Shown in pieces: positions 61,204 through 64,000 of a stretch of 64,000 nt of DNA (position 1 is the stretch's first letter; the number at the start of each line of letters is the position of its first letter). Location: NCBI RefSeq assembly GCF_023343835.1, contig NC_064440.1, forward strand, positions 29,519,537-29,583,536, written 5' to 3'. The notes beneath the pieces are model-generated. The model was not told the origin of the DNA. It ran no database searches and saw only the letters and a program-made list of their open reading frames with translations. Origin of the DNA: Lagopus muta. Taxonomy: Eukaryota > Chordata > Aves > Galliformes > Phasianidae. The translations under genes and the position numbers were made by a program.

Positions 61204-64000
61204 GTAAGACTGAAGTAGATTGGTTAATTGAAAACAAAATAGCGGCATTTTGGTTTTGAATAAACTTCTCATTTTCACAGCAGTGTCCTTGAACGTTTTC
61301 TAATGGTTGATTTAAATTCCAGGAGATGCTGCCATAAGTAAGGGGAGTGCTGGGGCTGATTTGCTCTTTGCAGAAGCACTTAACTTCATTCTAAGCTTGT
61401 CCACTGGCAAATTCAGAATCCACTTTCCAGAATGTGATAGCACTCTTAAGGGAAAGAAATGCTTATTACTCTTGCTTTAGCAGTCAGGTCTTGAAGGTGG
61501 TCTCCATTTAACATGACTGAGTTCCTATTAGTCCTCTCTATACAAGACTTCTCCATCTAGAAAATTTCAAAGGCGTTTATAAACCTGGTGTAGTTATTTG
61601 ATATTATGCATTGAATTCTGAAAAAAGGAGGTCTCCTAAAAACAGAAGCTCTGCATATGCCTGTGGACAAGTCTAAAATAAGTGTGTTTCCATTCAGCTT
61701 TTAGGAGTATGGCTGTGGTTTACTTCTCCAAGCCAAAATGCTTTTGGTAGGAGAAGTTCTTTACTTTTCTCTCTACTGAGATGTAAATGTCAGATTGTTC
61801 AAACTTAAAATGTTCAGCATTTAGGGAAGAGAAGGTCAAAGCCTCCATCTCATCCTAGGTAGACCAGCTGCTTCTAGGTGTGCATTACTGCTTTCTGCAT
61901 TAAGTCCCTTTGAGGTCCATGAGCTGCAGTAGCTCTTAACAAGAAAGGTATTCTGTTACTTGTGCTACACATGAATTAAAACAAATTATTTTTGAATAAG
62001 AAAAAGAAATAATGAGTTGTGCTGTTTATCTTGCAAGTAAAATTTCATAATAAACAAACTAGGAGCCTGTAGCTACACTGCTTCAAGTGTTTAGTGTAAC
62101 AACATGCTTTCTGCAAAGGCAGTTACCTGTGTCAGCCTTGTGTGTATCTCCTAGTGAAATATACAGATTACCAGTATTCTACATACATGGCTTATTTAGG
62201 CCTAAAAACAGTTTCTTACTATGTTGGTTGTAGTAATTTTAAGCATTTTCAAGCCTGATTCTGTTTCTAGTGGTTACTGAGAGTGTATGCCTGCTAGAAC
62301 TGAACCTTCCAGAGGGCGAAAGAAGTACCAGCCTACACTATTTTTAACGTGTTGCTGAAACCCATTTCAAAGCCAGTTCTTTAGAGGAAAATGAAGTCAT
62401 AATTCACACACGGAACAGGAATACTTTTTCTCTAGTTACAGTGGAAAAAGCATTTCATCATGTTGTTAGACCAGCCAAGTGTATCTGACACATTATTAAT
62501 CAAAATAGCATGCAGGCTTTTTCAGTAGGAAAAAGAGAACACTTGAATTCCTGCTCAGGAAGGCGTCCCAGTGTTATAGCCATACAACAAAATAGGATTT
62601 TGTTTCTTTGACTGTAACAGTGAGTGTGTAGGGGTTTAGGAGTGTGTTGCTTTTTTCCTGGATATCAGAAAAAAGTCTCGACACTGGCATATGAGTAGAA
62701 AAGAGGATTTTTTGCTTGTTTTGTGTAGTTTGGACATATACAAAGTAATATCCGGTATGAATCACAACAAGTGTTTTTCAAGCAGGTAGATTAACTATGC
62801 CAAGTGATGCTTTTCTCACCCATACGTGTGTGTGTATTCATTGAGACACATGTGACACACCTATTCTGAGAACAAGGCTCTATGACTTAAGATTTCAAAC
62901 AGGGATTCTGGCTCATGATATTAAACTTCAGTGAGTAGCAAATTCCTATTCCAATATTGTTGATCCACACATAGCTTTTCTGACTTCACTGTACTTTACA
63001 GCAATTAGCTGTAATTTTAAGCAAATTGCTGCATTGGTTTTGAGGTCTGATGATGCAACTATGCGTGTTGGGGACAGGAGTTATCAATATCTGCTGAATG
63101 ACATCAGAAATGCTAGTTAAGTGTAGCACAGTAGGCAAATTGAATGCAAAAATTACGGGTACTCTGCATACTTCAGACTAGCCTGGTTGTGAAGGCGGTT
63201 TTATGGGTTATATTTGTGAGCAAACTCAGAAGAAATAACATTTAGGAGAAGCAAGACTTATTTTGCACAGCCATCCTCATGATGTTGCTTCTTTCACCTT
63301 GCAGTGCTCTTCTCTAAGCTGCTTAAGTGACTCTGAAAGCAATGCTTCCTTTTTATTTCTGTGAACTACAACAGCTTATGCAATCACAATAGTGCTACTG
63401 GATAGAGCAAATTGTCAGCTGCAAAGCACACTTTTCCAATGTAGTCACCACCACTCGTGATGTGTATTTTTGCCAGTGAGAAACAAGAACCTGTATGCTG
63501 TGCTTGTGAACATTTGCACTGCTATCCAGAATATGCCTTGTCTTTAACGTTACTGTTGTGCACTACCCACACTTGCTGTGCTCAATCCCTTGTTTGGTCT
63601 CCATAAACACTGAGCAAGAATTGATGAATGTCACTGGGTGCCATTTTTCAGCATGGAAGAATTAAAATGCAGTGCTTTGCTTCAGATGCTTTTCCATGTC
63701 AGCTGTCATTTTGTCAGACTGCACTTCTGCTGCCACCTGTCCCATAGCAACATGTCACAGGATATCAAGAGGGTTCTACCTCTGCTACCATAGCAGTCAG
63801 AGACTTCATGGGCCAATGTAATGAAATAAGAGGTGCTACTTTTGGGGCAGCTCTCTTATGTGCGTGACCTTTGCAGTTCACAGACTGCGTCTGACTTTTT
63901 GTGGTTTGGGGTTTTCCAGCAAAATGCTCTTAATGCAAATATTTTGCATTCTTGTTTCCATCCGGCCTTGGTCAGCAGTGGGATTATCTTCTCTTAATCC
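61204..64000. other. Unannotated sequence, no gene recognised
   Basis: AT-rich sequence without repeats I can name. No downstream exon continuing the candidate at 61066-61203 was found; the acceptor-like TTTCTAG near 62265 leads to an immediate in-frame stop. Confidence 0.45.

Noticed and set aside
1-64000. CRISPR arrays, operons, prokaryotic promoters or phage genes
   Set aside because: The window is vertebrate nuclear DNA with spliced genes and LINEs; no regularly spaced direct repeats or bacterial gene layout was seen.

Overview
The window is nuclear DNA of a bird, most likely a galliform such as chicken. The evidence is the many CR1 LINE copies ending in the avian TTCTATGATT-type tail, an avian-style retroviral LTR, one compact CpG-island gene and long intergenic stretches. 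There is no bacterial-type gene organisation; almost all short open frames are chance.

One protein-coding gene is certain: WDR75, on the minus strand. I rebuilt 21 coding exons from the start codon at 49563-49561 to the TAA at 32932-32930. The exons sum to 2493 nt (830 codons plus stop), every junction keeps frame, and 830 residues is the length of human WDR75. The product is the vertebrate Utp17/Nan1 homologue, a two-propeller WD40 protein of the t-UTP (UTP-A) part of the small-subunit processome, needed for pre-rRNA transcription and early 18S rRNA processing. It starts in a CpG island (about 49.15-49.80 kb). Intron 1 is only 68 nt and uses a GC-AG boundary.

Layout: 1-27.3 kb, AT-rich intergenic DNA with simple repeats and no supportable gene. 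27.3-32.3 kb, a cluster of four 5'-truncated CR1 copies in mixed orientation, two keeping reverse-transcriptase remnants. 32.8-49.6 kb, WDR75. Its introns carry an old CR1 (34.6-35.6 kb) and four copies of an LTR-like repeat, all in the same orientation as the gene. 49.65-49.8 kb, the outer edge of the CpG island with possible divergent splice donors. 50-64 kb, intergenic or unannotated sequence holding a CR1 tail (52.0 kb), an inverted pair of the LTR-like repeat (53.4-54.05 kb), an ERV-type LTR (54.9-55.45 kb) and one candidate plus-strand exon at 61.07-61.20 kb.

In other vertebrates WDR75 lies between COL5A2 and SLC40A1; neither is recognisable here. I found no clear previously undescribed system. 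The best leads are the GC-AG micro-intron, the same-strand set of LTR-like insertions in WDR75 (one starting 22 nt after a splice donor), the near-perfect inverted pair at 53.6-54.0 kb and the candidate divergent transcript.
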